In this document: positions 8,835 to 18,208 of the stretch, one piece after another
How positions within the stretch are numbered: the first letter of the stretch is position 1
Layout of the letters: every line of letters starts with the position of its first letter
Origin: Caballeronia mineralivorans PML1(12)
GTDB taxonomy: Bacteria > Pseudomonadota > Gammaproteobacteria > Burkholderiales > Burkholderiaceae
Assembly (NCBI RefSeq): GCF_001028175.1
Contig: NZ_AEJF01000163.1
Location: 1 to 64,000 of the forward strand
DNA length: 64,000 nucleotides
Direction: 5' to 3'
Translations under genes and position numbers: made by a program
The notes under the pieces: model-generated
Told to the model about the DNA's origin: nothing
The model's input: only the letters and a program-made list of their open reading frames with translations
Databases searched by the model: none

Positions 8835-9944
8835 TCAACTCAAAACCCCCGCACCGACGGCCTCGAGCGGCGCCTCCTCCCGATGCTCCTTTTCCGCCGA
8901 TAACAACGCAACTTTGCGCGCGGTGCCCCACCGATACCCCGCCAGCGCGCCATCCTTATGCACCACGCGATGACACGGAATAGCGAGCGCCACCGGATTC
9001 GATGCACACGCATTCGCCACCGCCCGCACCGCGCGCGGTGAACCGAGCGTCTCGGCGATATCGGTATAACTGCGCGTCTGGCCGTACGGAATCCTCTGCA
9101 GGGCGTCCCAGACGCGCTGTTGAAATGCTGTCGCGCTGATATCGAGCGGGAGGTCGAAGTGCTCGCGCGTGCCGCGCAAATAGGCATCGATCTGCGCGAT
9201 AAACGGCGCGAGCCGCTCCTTGTCCTCGATCCGTTTAGCCTCGGACAACTCCTGCGCCAGGTCCGCTTCCAGCGTGGCCGGGTCATCGCCGAAAGCGATC
9301 TTGCAGATGCCCTTGGCGGTCGCGGCGACCAGCACGATTCCGAGCGCCGTCTGCGCCGTCGCGTAATGCACGATCAACCCCGCTCCCTTGCGTCGATAAA
9401 TCGACGGCGTCATCCCCAGTTCGGCGGGCGCAGCCTCATACATCCGCGATGTCGAACCGAAGCCGGCGTCGTGGGTAGCGCGCGTCACGTCATCGCCACG
9501 TTGAAGCGCGCCGCGCAGTGCATCGGCACGGCGAGCGGCCTGATATTGCCGCGGCGACACGCCGACAACACGCGAAAAGAGCCGCTGCAAATGAAACGGG
9601 CTGACATGCACGGCGTTGCTCAATTGCGCGAGGGTGAGGCGCTGTTGCGGATCGGCATCGAGCACTTTGCACGCCCGTTCGACGATCGCCAGCTCGCGCG
9701 ACAAACTGCCCGGCTGACACCGCTTGCATGCCCGATATCCGGCGGATTCGGCTTGTTGCGGGGTATCGAAGAATTCGACGTTTTCACGGCGCGGCGGCCG
9801 CGACGCACACGATGGGCGGCAGAACACGCCTGTTGTGCGAACAGCGTAAAAGAACGTGCCGTCGGCGCTCGAATCGCGGCCGGACACGGCGTTCCAACGG
9901 GTTTCATCGCTGGAAAAAGTGGCGGTACTTTGTTCGGGTTTCAT
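8835..9944 (-). CDS. ada: Bifunctional Ada: methylated-DNA methyltransferase and AraC-type activator
   Basis: Repairs O6-methylguanine and methylphosphotriesters and, once methylated, activates alkylation-repair genes. Numbered from the ATG at 9944 (preceded by GAGGA), the protein has 369 residues. Zinc-bound cysteines lie at about 42, 46, 73 and 76 (CRPSC and CKRC), Cys42 being the likely phosphotriester acceptor. An AraC-type helix-turn-helix region occupies about 85-185, and the C-terminal methyltransferase has the active-site motif PCHRV with Cys at about 324. A GTG one codon upstream is a less likely start. alkA follows 118 bases downstream and may be its target. Confidence 0.94.
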   Translation of the reverse strand: MKPEQSTATFSSDETRWNAVSGRDSSADGTFFYAVRTTGVFCRPSCASRPPRRENVEFFDTPQQAESAGYRACKRCQPGSLSRELAIVERACKVLDADPQQRLTLAQLSNAVHVSPFHLQRLFSRVVGVSPRQYQAARRADALRGALQRGDDVTRATHDAGFGSTSRMYEAAPAELGMTPSIYRRKGAGLIVHYATAQTALGIVLVAATAKGICKIAFGDDPATLEADLAQELSEAKRIEDKERLAPFIAQIDAYLRGTREHFDLPLDISATAFQQRVWDALQRIPYGQTRSYTDIAETLGSPRAVRAVANACASNPVALAIPCHRVVHKDGALAGYRWGTARKVALLSAEKEHREEAPLEAVGAGVLS

Positions 9945-10128
9945 CACAATCCTCGGTTTGCGAAGGGTACGTGACTACTTTAGAGGTGTACGTCTATTGG
10001 TACGCGCCGGTTCTTGCTCTGTCATTTCGGTCCTTGGCGGTCCTTGGATGACGGGCATGTGAACACATAAACAAATGACGCACAGATGCGACACATCACC
10101 ACCATAGGGGTTTTTACTACGATAAGTG

Positions 10129-10157
10129 TTGCAACGTACCAATCCACTGTGTAAGAT
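10129..10157 (+). promoter_or_regulatory. Sigma-70-type promoter of a candidate small RNA
   Basis: TTGCAA (10129-10134) and TAAGAT (10152-10157) are separated by exactly 17 bases, a good match to the housekeeping promoter consensus. No gene begins downstream before an intrinsic terminator about 70 bases later. Confidence 0.6.
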
Positions 10158-10159
10158 CG

Positions 10160-10226
10160 GAACTGTCTCCTCCATGTCTCCTCCTGATATGGATTCAGCC
10201 CGCTCCGCAACGAGCGGGCTTTTTTT
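10160..10226 (+). ncRNA. Candidate small RNA with two anti-Shine-Dalgarno motifs
   Basis: A short transcription unit is defined by the upstream promoter and by an intrinsic terminator at 10197-10226 (AGCCCGCT, 8-base loop, AGCGGGCT, then seven T counting the end of the stem). Between them the 10-base sequence TGTCTCCTCC occurs twice (10164-10173 and 10175-10184). CUCCUCC is complementary to strong ribosome-binding sites, so the RNA could block translation of many mRNAs. Burkholderia small RNAs carrying CCUCCUCC-type motifs are known to me in general terms; assignment to one of them is inference. No protein-coding content is apparent. Confidence 0.6.
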
Positions 10227-10345
10227 CGTCCGTAGGCTGTGTAGCCCTGTGTGGCGGGGCTGTTTCGCAACACGCGCTAAACTTTAAACTGGACTTTTGC
10301 GCGGATTTACTAGTCGCCATTACGCTAAAAAACCGGAGACACGCG

Positions 10346-10780
10346 ATGCAAATACCCATCCGCGAGATTGATCACGTGGTGATTCGCTGCGCGAACCTTG
10401 ATGCCATGGTCGATTTTTATAAGACGGTGCTGGGCTGCCCGGTGGAGAAGGAGCAGCGTGAGCTCGGACTCGTGCAGATGCGCGCGGGGCGCTCGCTGAT
10501 CGATCTGCTGGCCGTGGGCGCGAAGATCGACCGGCCGGAAAGCGGCACGCCGGGCGCGGGAAATAACATGGATCACGTGTGCCTGCGCGTGGAACCGTTC
10601 GATGCCGCCGCGTTGCGCGCACATCTGCTTGAGAACGGCGTGCGCCTGGGGGAAGAGGCCCGTCGATACGGCGCCGAAGGCTTCGGCCCGTCGCTCTATT
10701 TCTTCGATCCGGAAGGCAATCTCATTGAACTGAAAGGCCCGCCGGACGCGCTGAGTGGCATCAGCGCGGCGTTCCCTTGA
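10346..10780 (+). CDS. VOC (glyoxalase/dioxygenase) superfamily protein
   Basis: A 144-residue single-domain member of the vicinal oxygen chelate superfamily. It begins IDHVVIRCANLDAMVDFYKTVLGC and ends with DPEGNLIELKGP, the metal-binding strands of the fold: His near residue 9, His near residue 74 (MDHVCLRV) and Glu near residue 128 are the likely metal ligands. The substrate is not predictable. Its last 20 bases overlap the convergent yaeQ gene. Confidence 0.85.
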   Translation: MQIPIREIDHVVIRCANLDAMVDFYKTVLGCPVEKEQRELGLVQMRAGRSLIDLLAVGAKIDRPESGTPGAGNNMDHVCLRVEPFDAAALRAHLLENGVRLGEEARRYGAEGFGPSLYFFDPEGNLIELKGPPDALSGISAAFP

Positions 10781-11312
10781 AAACGCTCCAGTCGATAGCG
10801 ACCGGATCGACGCTCGCGCTACCGAGCGACGCCTCGCCGTCCTGCACCGTGCATTGAAGCCGCATCGTGCGTTCGGCCAGCGCGCCGAGCGCCGCGGCCA
10901 CGCCGTCCGTGAGCGACCATACGGTCACGTTTTGCATCCGTTCGACCTTCGCCTTGACGCCCTGCCACCAGATCTCCGACGCCCGGCCGCCATAGGCGAT
11001 CACGATCACCCGGTCCGCGCGTCCGCTCGCCTTCGCGATGCGCCGTTCCTCGGGCTGGCCGACTTCAATCCATGTTTCGATTTGTCCGGTCAGATCCTTC
11101 TGCCAGAGATCGGGTTCGTCGGTGTCGGACAGGCCCTTGGTGAATTCGAGGCGTTCGCTGGCGAATAATGCGAACGCGGCCACACGCACCATCATCCGGT
11201 CGTCGGTTTCGGACGGATGCCGGGCGATCGTCAGCGCGTGGTCGCCGTAGTAGTGCCGATCCATGTCGGCGATTTGCAGCTCAGCTTTGTAGATTGTGGA
11301 TTTAAGGGCCAT
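10761..11312 (-). CDS. yaeQ: YaeQ family protein
   Basis: Conserved 183-residue cytoplasmic protein with a PD-(D/E)XK nuclease-like fold in solved relatives; its cellular role is not established. The start at 11312 (MALKSTIYKAELQIADMDRH) is the conserved family N-terminus. Further motifs are YYGDHALTIARHPSETDDRMMVR and DEPDLWQKDLTGQIETWIEVGQP. Its 3' end overlaps the convergent VOC gene by 20 bases. Confidence 0.9.
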   Translation of the reverse strand: MALKSTIYKAELQIADMDRHYYGDHALTIARHPSETDDRMMVRVAAFALFASERLEFTKGLSDTDEPDLWQKDLTGQIETWIEVGQPEERRIAKASGRADRVIVIAYGGRASEIWWQGVKAKVERMQNVTVWSLTDGVAAALGALAERTMRLQCTVQDGEASLGSASVDPVAIDWSVFKGTPR

Positions 11313-11680
11313 GCAACACCGGAGGGCCTTTTGAGAGGCCGGAAAAGGGGAATTTTGACGGATGTTCACGCGGCACCGCTACTCGCTGACGCATTCCCAA
11401 TCACATTCGACGACGTTCGACGCGTGATGATACCGAACGCGTTCGTTCGTTGCGGGGAATCGCTTGGTGGAGGGTGTGGTTGGCTGGAAACCGGCGAAGC
11501 GATGGCGGCTCAGATGCGGGCTTAAGCCTGAATGTGCGAGCGCGCAGGATCGTCCTGGACGAAACGTGAAACCGACGCGGCGGAGGTAAATAAATCTCGC
11601 CGGGAGATAATCAAGCGATCAGATAATCGGCGGTTTTGCGCCGCCGTGATCCGTTGAAACCCTGATTCGTGTGCGAAAAT
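11313..11680. other. Intergenic region, nothing recognised
   Basis: About 370 bases between two minus-strand genes. I see no convincing gene, repeat or terminator here. Confidence 0.5.
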
Positions 11681-12025
11681 TCACTGCTTAATAAATCGGT
11701 CGGCGGTCCACATGCCTTGTGTATCGCTGTTCGCCGCGTTCACAAATTCGACATCGTGTCCGACAACACGCAGTACGCGGAAATGAGCGTTTTCCGGTGT
11801 GGACAGGCATTGAAACCCGGTGAAGAACTCTTGCATTTTCTGTTGCTCGCCGGCTTGGGCGTGCTGATCGGCGGAATCGAATTTGTCCTTCGATAAACAG
11901 CCGTACGAATTAGGCATGAAACTGAACGTTTGCTGCGGCTGGATCACCTTGTCCTGGGCATGAACCGTGGTGATCGCGGCGAATAAGCCGATCATCGCGA
12001 AACCAGCAATGGCGTGCTTTTTCAT
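11681..12025 (-). CDS. Small exported protein, unknown function
   Basis: A 114-residue protein with a classical signal peptide (MKKHAIAGFAMIGLFAAITTVHA, cleavage likely after HAQ/HA near residue 23) and a GGAGG ribosome-binding site seven bases before the ATG. The mature protein has two cysteines that could pair and no known domain that I recognise. It is probably periplasmic. Confidence 0.7.
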   Translation of the reverse strand: MKKHAIAGFAMIGLFAAITTVHAQDKVIQPQQTFSFMPNSYGCLSKDKFDSADQHAQAGEQQKMQEFFTGFQCLSTPENAHFRVLRVVGHDVEFVNAANSDTQGMWTADRFIKQ

Positions 12026-12240
12026 CTATAGCCTCCATGCAACTATTTCTCGGGATTTAGCTATGTATTCAGTGACTAGTTATTAATCTGCAGCGTTTAT
12101 CCTAGACGAGAATTTGCAAGAGGCAAGCACAACTTGTGTGCGTGCGCAACAAGACAGATTGTCGCAGATGGGTTTTCTGGATTAAGCGGCTTTAACAGCG
12201 CGGCACGCTAATAAAAATCGTCAATGATGCAGCGCAAACC

Positions 12241-12312
12241 AAAAAGGCAATAAAAGATGCCCGGTTCGCTGGAACCGGGCATTCAACCTCACGAATGAGG
12301 GGAGGAGACACT
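12241..12312 (-). ncRNA. Candidate small RNA with anti-Shine-Dalgarno motif
   Basis: Read on the minus strand, TGTCTCCTCC (12309-12300) is followed by a small hairpin CCTCA/TGAGG and then an 11-bp perfect terminator stem ATGCCCGGTTC / GAACCGGGCAT (12256-12281) with T-rich sequence after it. The same 10 bases occur twice in the candidate RNA at 10160-10226. A TAATCT hexamer (12318-12313) with TTTTGA 17 bases upstream is a possible promoter. A second hairpin (GCGGGT/ACCCGC, about 12330-12345) lies further upstream and would be included in a longer transcript. No reading frame is apparent. Confidence 0.55.
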
Positions 12313-12567
12313 GAGATTACCGGGCCTGATCGCGGGTCAAAACCCGCTTAATTCTAAGCAGAAATTGTGCCGAACGCACAAACCCGATACATCAACGCAA
12401 TTTCGCAGACGAAGTCGTTTCGAGTCAGACACGTGGTGCGTGCAACCGCTCTTTCGCGGCGGCGCCTACGCGCGTGGCTTCCAGTGTTTGCTTCCAGTGT
12501 TTTTTACGCGACGTCTTGTCAGAGGCGCATCTTCGTGGATTAATCGACGCTTCCCACAGGAGCTCTC

Positions 12568-13194
12568 ATGACCCTCACTCAATGGCTGCCATTCGCGATC
12601 GCCTCCGCCATCCTCGTTGCCATTCCCGGACCGACAGTGTTGCTGGTCGTCTCGTACGCGCTCGGCCACGGCCGCAAATATGCGCTCGCCACAACCGCTG
12701 GCGTTGCGTTGGGCGACCTCACGTCGATGAGCGCCTCCATGCTCGGGCTTGGCGTATTGCTCGCGGCATCGGCGGAATTGTTCATGGTGTTGAAATGGGT
12801 GGGCGCGGCCTATCTCGTCTACCTGGGCATCAAGTTGTGGCGTGCGCCGGTGATGGATACCGACGCCGTCCAGGCCCCTACCGAATTGCGCACTGGGCGG
12901 ATTGTCGCTCACGCGTACGCAGTGACCACGCTCAATCCGAAGAGCATTATTTTCTTCATCGCTTTCCTGCCGCAGTTCATTAATCCACATGTCGCGAGCA
13001 TTTCGCAGATTGCGATCATGGAGGCAACGTTCGTTGGCCTGGCTGCGGCTAATGCGTTTGGATACGCGATGCTCGCATCGGTCGCGCGACGGGCGATTCG
13101 CCGGCCGGCCGTGCAGCGGACGGTGAATCGGACTGGCGGCGCGCTCTTGATGGGCGCGGGCGTATTTGCGGCCGCGTGGAAAAAGGCGGTGTAG
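12568..13194 (+). CDS. LysE/RhtB-type amino-acid exporter
   Basis: A 208-residue polytopic membrane protein of the LysE superfamily, which export amino acids or their analogues by proton antiport. It begins MTLTQWLPFAIASAILVAIPGPTV; the IPGP motif in the first membrane helix and NPKSIIFFIAFLPQF in the middle are family hallmarks. Six hydrophobic segments are discernible. AGGAG lies upstream of the ATG. No adjacent LysR regulator is present, so the substrate is unknown. Confidence 0.9.
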   Translation: MTLTQWLPFAIASAILVAIPGPTVLLVVSYALGHGRKYALATTAGVALGDLTSMSASMLGLGVLLAASAELFMVLKWVGAAYLVYLGIKLWRAPVMDTDAVQAPTELRTGRIVAHAYAVTTLNPKSIIFFIAFLPQFINPHVASISQIAIMEATFVGLAAANAFGYAMLASVARRAIRRPAVQRTVNRTGGALLMGAGVFAAAWKKAV

Positions 13195-13292
13195 GGCTTG
13201 GATGAGCGGCGCTTGCTTGGTTAGTTAGCGGCCTGAGGTTGACTCAGGCCGCTGCAGCGGCGCCATCCTGCGCGCGGCACACGACGCAAGAT

Positions 13293-13430
13293 TTACGAAC
13301 CAAGCCATCCTAGCCACGCGGCGGTTCGCCACAACCCGGCAATGATGATCACGGCCGCGATGGTGGCCAAAGCTATCTGTCTGCGGCAGCGAGTTGCCCG
13401 CTCGTCGTCGAGATCCTTCGGATTCGCCAT
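13293..13430 (-). CDS. Small membrane protein (45 residues)
   Basis: A short gene starting at ATG 13430 with AGGAG seven bases upstream. The product MANPKDLDDERATRCRRQI has a charged N-terminus followed by one membrane helix (about residues 20-40, ALATIAAVIIIAGLWRTAAWL). The strong ribosome-binding site and clean topology support it. Function unknown. Confidence 0.6.
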   Translation of the reverse strand: MANPKDLDDERATRCRRQIALATIAAVIIIAGLWRTAAWLGWLGS

Positions 13431-13642
13431 TTTGGGCTCCTGCGCGGTTCCTCTTCTGGAATCGTACATCAAGGAGCGACCAATCCTTTCCAGCGTTACC
13501 CTGATGCCGACTGCCTGATGGCAAGACGATACAGGTATTGCTCGCCGATTCTGGCAAGCAATATTTTCGCCACGCAGACTTTCCCGGAAGGGGATATTCG
13601 GATATCGATATTGCCGACTGACCCCTGCACGCGTTTTTACTC

Positions 13643-13840
13643 TCAACGCTCAGGTGATGACGATTCCGGTGCAACCGTCATTAACCCGCGTATTTTTTGT
13701 CGTAACTGAATCACGTCTTCGCTGATGAAAGGCACCTGTTCCGTGTACGCGCAACGAATCACGTATGCGAGAACAGGTTCGATTTGACGCAGCAGTGCAG
13801 TGGCAGATTGCTCGGTTAAAGGGGGGGATATTTCTTGCAC
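13643..13840 (-). CDS. Small hypothetical protein, GTG start
   Basis: A 65-residue frame starting at GTG 13840, with AGGAG eight bases before it. The sequence (MQEISPPLTEQSATALLRQI...) is predicted to be soluble and mostly helical. No family is recognised. The ribosome-binding site is the main support; overlapping frames on the same strand make the call uncertain. Confidence 0.42.
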   Translation of the reverse strand: MQEISPPLTEQSATALLRQIEPVLAYVIRCAYTEQVPFISEDVIQLRQKIRGLMTVAPESSSPER

Positions 13841-14296
13841 GATTAAGGCTCCTACATGAACGAACAGTGCTGATGCTCAATTATCAGCGAGACAGTAACG
13901 GCGGTTGCGTTGCAAGAAATTACCGTCGGTTATCGTGCGTTCTGTTGTTACATGTCGTTGCCAGGCGGTTCGGATAGGGCGCCTGGAAGCTGGTAAGGGT
14001 AAGAAATTGATGTCCGGTCCGGCGAGGACCTCAGAAGCATGGGCTGGACCTCTGTTGAATCGACCCTCACGTTCGAGTGTCTGGACGCTACCGATCCAGC
14101 CTACGTCCGACTCAACCTGCATGACATTGTGCCGAATGGTAATTCGGCACTGAACAGAAATACTTCTGGTCGTTGAGATCGGTAAATATCACTCGTGAGA
14201 TATTGACGCATCTGAAAGCGATTAAGAATTTGAGCCGCGAAGGGCTTATCGTTTCCGGGAAAATTTAGGTCGCAATCAACTCGGAAGAGAAATCGA
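13841..14296. other. Intergenic region, nothing recognised
   Basis: About 450 bases of somewhat lower GC content than the flanks. No convincing gene or structured RNA was seen. Confidence 0.45.
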
Positions 14297-14324
14297 TTGC
14301 ACTTTTGTATTACCATAGGATAAT
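14297..14324 (+). promoter_or_regulatory. Sigma-70-type promoter for the 14356 gene
   Basis: TTGCAC (14297-14302) and GATAAT (14319-14324) are 16 bases apart, and the start codon follows 31 bases later with a GGGAGG ribosome-binding site. Confidence 0.55.
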
Positions 14325-14355
14325 AAAAGTATTGGCGCAGACGCGGGAGGCTTGC

Positions 14356-14580
14356 ATGCCAACTCTACTCGATATGGATATCGAACATGTCCGGACCGCA
14401 GTGCTGCAATCGTGTAACGAGAATTACACCAACCCGCTTTTAACACCACCGTATTGGCGTCGACGGCTGGTCGAGATTATGCGGTTAAATCATTTGTCAA
14501 AAGCTCAGTTGAACCAGGTCGATGCGCTTCTCGCCGTTCTTGATCGCTTCGACTCCGAGCACGATCTGAGCGTCGCGTGA
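14356..14580 (+). CDS. Small conserved-looking hypothetical protein (74 residues)
   Basis: Starts at ATG 14356 with GGGAGG five bases upstream and a promoter-like sequence before it. The product (MPTLLDMDIEHVRTAVLQSC...) is soluble and helical with a Pro-rich turn (NPLLTPPYWRRRLVEIMR). I do not recognise a family. An upstream ATG at 14305 in the same frame is less likely because the ribosome-binding site belongs to 14356. Confidence 0.6.
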   Translation: MPTLLDMDIEHVRTAVLQSCNENYTNPLLTPPYWRRRLVEIMRLNHLSKAQLNQVDALLAVLDRFDSEHDLSVA

Positions 14581-15162
14581 CGCAGGAACACTTCGACCAC
14601 GCGTCAGCAGGTCTCGGCTTGCTGGATTTCCACGCCATGGTGAATGTGTCACCAGTGATCGACTCAAGCAATTTCGCAGGGCCATAACTCGCGCGGGTTT
14701 CTCCGCCGCGTTCGCGAACTTCACGAATTTTCACGAGAACTTCCTACACCCACCGCGGTATTTCCCGGGGGCAACACGCGCCGCTCCAAGCTCACCTTGT
14801 CCCGCGAGTTGCGAAGTACCTCCCGGTCGGCCCCGCCGCGGATGAGCGTCTTTTGCCTGTCGACCTCTGCGTGTGATTCGAATCGCCTTGAGGTCGGGCG
14901 GCAAAAAAACACGCCCCGGGTTTGACGCCTTCCTCGACGATCTCAATCGCTTCGGTGCATTGCAGAGCACTAGGATTCAGTGCGAATTGACATTACAACA
15001 TTCCAACATTTAATACATGTTCACTTTTCATGCCTTACGATTTGTTTGTAATAATTCGTTACATTTGGCGGGGATGTTGAATTCCTACGATGCCGCGCGA
15101 GTACTCCGGTCGCCACCAGCCGATCTGCCGGGCAATGAATTATGTAGGGGACACATCGAAAA
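14581..15162. other. Intergenic stretch, possible decayed sequence on the minus strand
   Basis: About 580 bases with only short frames. Several minus-strand frames between 14477 and 14970 are interrupted by stops and frame changes, which could be a decayed gene, but no family can be named. Confidence 0.35.
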
Positions 15163-15810
15163 ATGCTAAACAGCACTCCGGCCTTGACTGCTCCTTTGAC
15201 GCCTGCGGTCCAGCACTTGGTCGATGCGGCAGTTCATCGCAGTGTCTCGGACACGACAAAGAAAAATGGCTACATGCGCTGCGCCGACTACGCGATCGTC
15301 GGCGCACGCGTGCTTGCACTGCTGACACACCTAGCTTATCGGCCGATTGCAGGCGGCGAGGTGATGGATTTTGGCGGTCGCGATTTGTTTGTATTGTGTT
15401 CGCCCCGCGAGCGTCGCCGCAACGCAAAGCATCTCTCTCAACTATCCCGGTACCATTGCTGGATCGAGGCCGAGCATGCACAGGCTGACGGAGCATCGAG
15501 GACGGAGGTCATCGACTTCACGGTGCGGCACAATCATTTAGTCGCACGCGAGGTGGGGCGGCCATTCACACGCGCCGACCAGCGCTTCCTGTGGGTTTGG
15601 GAAGACGAGGATATTGTGGCGCCTGAGCTTCGTGACCATCCCGCATTCTCGAAGCAAGGTCCGCGTTGGCGATGGGAAGAACGCGACTGTACCAATCTGC
15701 TGCACGCGTATGAAAAGGAGCGACCGCACTATTTCAACCGTCAAGTTTCCCAAGCCTTGAATCTGTTGGCGGATCAAGTCGAAAATGGCGAACCGTTGAT
15801 CCAATACTAA
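15163..15810 (+). CDS. Hypothetical protein (215 residues)
   Basis: A soluble protein starting MLNSTPALTAPLTPAVQHLVDAAVH. It is rich in His, Arg and Trp, with the stretch RFLWVWEDEDIVAPELRDHPAF and KQGPRWRWEERDC in the second half. No known domain is recognised. The long open frame with no overlapping competitor supports it as a gene. Upstream sequence is AT-richer than the flanks, which may signal acquisition. Confidence 0.6.
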   Translation: MLNSTPALTAPLTPAVQHLVDAAVHRSVSDTTKKNGYMRCADYAIVGARVLALLTHLAYRPIAGGEVMDFGGRDLFVLCSPRERRRNAKHLSQLSRYHCWIEAEHAQADGASRTEVIDFTVRHNHLVAREVGRPFTRADQRFLWVWEDEDIVAPELRDHPAFSKQGPRWRWEERDCTNLLHAYEKERPHYFNRQVSQALNLLADQVENGEPLIQY

Positions 15811-15926
15811 AGGCGCCGCCTGCGAAACATCCTACCTATAGACAGGGCAGAGGGGCACATCTGAGCACTCTGCTCGCCGTTGCCCCGCAAGCCAGTACGC
15901 TTTTTTAGACGTCCTTGGGCAGCGCA

Positions 15927-17315
15927 CTACTTTCCAATACAAAACCGGCTGAAAATCACGCCCAAAAGATCGTCGGAACTAAATTCCCCGGTGATCGAAT
16001 TCAGCTGATCTTGCGCGAGCCGTAACTCTTCGGCGAACAAATCGAGTGCTTGTGAATTCTGGTCCGCGTGATCAGCGGCGGTTGCGAGGTGCTCGCGTGC
16101 CGCACGCAACGCGATCAGATGCCGCTCGCGCGCCAAGTAAATGCTTTCGGCGCCCGCTTGCCAGCCGGCAATCTGCAGTAACTCGCTACGCAATAACGCG
16201 ATGCCGTCGCCCGTTTTCGCCGATAAACGCACTTCACGCACGTCATCGCGGGCCATTTCCGCCGATGCCTGCACGCCCGCCAGATCCGTCTTGTTCAGCA
16301 CACGCACGACCGGTACGCCCGCGGGGAAACGTGCGGCGATGGCGACATCGTCGGCACTCAATGCCTCGCGCGCATCGAGCAGATGGAGCACGACATCCGC
16401 GCGGCCGATTTCACCCCACGTCCGCTCGATACCGATCCGCTCCACCTCATCCTGCGTTTCGCGTAGTCCGGCGGTATCGATGACATGTAGCGGAATACCT
16501 TCGATCTGAATGGTCTGCGTGACCTTGTCGCGCGTGGTGCCGGCGATCGGCGTGACGATAGCGAGCTCCGCGCCGGCCAGCGCGTTCAGCAACGACGATT
16601 TGCCCACGTTCGGCTGCCCCGCGAGCACGACCGACAGGCCCTCGCGCAATAGCGCGCCCTGACGAGCATCGGCCAGCACCTTGTCCAGCCGTGCCCGGAT
16701 GCGGGCGAGCTTGCCGCGGGCATCGGCGGCCTCCAGGAAATCGATCTCTTCCTCGGGGAAATCGAGCGTCGCCTCAACCAGCATGCGCAACGTGATCACG
16801 TCCTCGACGAGCACGTGGATTTCACGCGAAAAAGCGCCATCGAGTGAGCGGCCCGCCGAGCGTGCCGCTGCTTCGGTGCTCGCCTCGATCAAGTCGGCGA
16901 CGGCTTCGGCCTGAGCCAAATCGAGCTTGTCGTTGAGGAAGGCGCGACGCGTGAATTCGCCCGGTTCGGCCAGCCGCAAACCGAACTCACGACCGGTATC
17001 GATCGCACGCTGTAACAGCAGTTGCAGCACGATCGGACCACCGTGTCCCTGCAACTCGAGCACGTGTTCGCCGGTGTAGGAATTCGGCGCGGGGAAATAC
17101 ATCGCGATACCGCGATCGAGCGCCTCGCCGCGCGCATCGATGAACGGCACGTAGCTCGCGTGCCGCGCTTCGAGCAACTGGCCGCACAGCGTGAGCATTG
17201 CGTGTTTCGCCGCTGCTTCGCCCGCCCGCCCGAACGACAGCCGGATCACGCCGATACCCCCGCGCCCTGGCGCAGTGGCAATCGCGACGATCGGATCGGA
17301 GTCGTTGTTGGACAT
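15927..17315 (-). CDS. mnmE: tRNA uridine-5-carboxymethylaminomethyl GTPase MnmE
   Basis: With MnmG it modifies U34 in the wobble position of certain tRNAs. The 462-residue protein starts at 17315 ([27 protein letters not shown]), where family homology begins; the frame is open to 17357. It has the N-terminal folate-binding domain, a G domain with [14 protein letters not shown] (about residue 233), DTAGLRE and NKTD, and the diagnostic C-terminus FCIGK. In relatives it follows yidC; here two extra genes lie between them. Confidence 0.97.
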   Translation of the reverse strand: MSNNDSDPIVAIATAPGRGGIGVIRLSFGRAGEAAAKHAMLTLCGQLLEARHASYVPFIDARGEALDRGIAMYFPAPNSYTGEHVLELQGHGGPIVLQLLLQRAIDTGREFGLRLAEPGEFTRRAFLNDKLDLAQAEAVADLIEASTEAAARSAGRSLDGAFSREIHVLVEDVITLRMLVEATLDFPEEEIDFLEAADARGKLARIRARLDKVLADARQGALLREGLSVVLAGQPNVGKSSLLNALAGAELAIVTPIAGTTRDKVTQTIQIEGIPLHVIDTAGLRETQDEVERIGIERTWGEIGRADVVLHLLDAREALSADDVAIAARFPAGVPVVRVLNKTDLAGVQASAEMARDDVREVRLSAKTGDGIALLRSELLQIAGWQAGAESIYLARERHLIALRAAREHLATAADHADQNSQALDLFAEELRLAQDQLNSITGEFSSDDLLGVIFSRFCIGK

Positions 17316-17631
17316 GGTTTTTTCGAGCGAAACGCTAGTGAATTCGGCTGGCGGCATTGTAGCGCGGTGCTTTCGTTTCGCTGCGCCGCACGATGCGACA
17401 GGACGATTCTTAATTTATCTTATGTGGGATATGATGAATCGCAGGAGTGCCTGCTGAGCCGATCGTTTCATTGTGCGCAAATGTCGTCGCAATGAGGTTC
17501 ACGCGTATTAATCGATCGATGCGGCATTCGCCTGTTCTTTTTCCTGAACACGCTAAAAATGAGGAAACGGCGCCACATCTGGCGTAGGCGGTTGACTCGG
17601 CCGCTGCGTTTGCCTCGCACCATCGCGACCT
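17316..17631. other. Intergenic region between divergent mnmE and regulator gene
   Basis: About 315 bases that should hold the promoters of both divergent genes. I could not place them with confidence. A short run TTAATTTATCTTATGTGGGA near 17410-17430 is unusually AT-rich for the region. Confidence 0.4.
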
Positions 17632-18051
17632 ATGCCAACACCCCAAGAGAAAACCGATTTTTCGGATCGGCTCAAATTTTCGATGACGCGCGCGCCCGAG
17701 AAAATGCGCGGCGCAACCGACCTCGCTTTGCATTTCAATTTGCGATATCACGGCGAACCCGTGTCTGCGCAAACCACGCATAAGTGGCTGAGCGCGCGTT
17801 CGATTCCCACGGCCGACAAACTGGCGACGCTCGCCGAATGGTTCAAGGTCGAGCAGCACTGGCTGCATTACGGTCCGCCGCCAAGCGGGAATCCGCAAAA
17901 CGCGCCGAAACCGATCGTGCATGACGAGAAGTATCCGGCGTCCGGGGAGACGATCGAACTGGCTTCGAAGATTGAAGCGCTTTCGCCGCATCACCGGTAT
18001 TTGCTCGAGGAACTGGTTGACCAGTTTTATGGGGCGGGCGAGAAACGCTAA
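17632..18051 (+). CDS. XRE-like helix-turn-helix DNA-binding protein
   Basis: A 139-residue putative transcription regulator. After an N-terminal arm, residues about 25-75 (DLALHFNLRYHGEPVSAQTTHKWLSARSIPTADKLATLAEWF) form a helix-turn-helix of the lambda-repressor type in which HKWLSARSIPTADKL is the recognition region. The C-terminal part ends ALSPHHRYLLEELVDQFYG, a helical segment that may dimerise. Targets are unknown. Confidence 0.75.
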   Translation: MPTPQEKTDFSDRLKFSMTRAPEKMRGATDLALHFNLRYHGEPVSAQTTHKWLSARSIPTADKLATLAEWFKVEQHWLHYGPPPSGNPQNAPKPIVHDEKYPASGETIELASKIEALSPHHRYLLEELVDQFYGAGEKR

Positions 18052-18208
18052 CACGCGTATCCAAACGCGCTCACGCAACGGCATGATGACGGCGTTACCC
18101 CTTGAGTGGCCTTGGCTAGGCACGCAGCCTGAACTCGACAGCTTCTTCGCGGCGCGGCGCAATCAAGCCGAACTGGTGCGTCGTGTCAGCGCTCATGCAT
18201 CTGGCAAC

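Noticed and set aside
18113-18196. A 27-codon frame after the AbiEi-like gene as a possible AbiEii start
   Set aside because: It has no similarity to nucleotidyltransferase toxins and stops at once.
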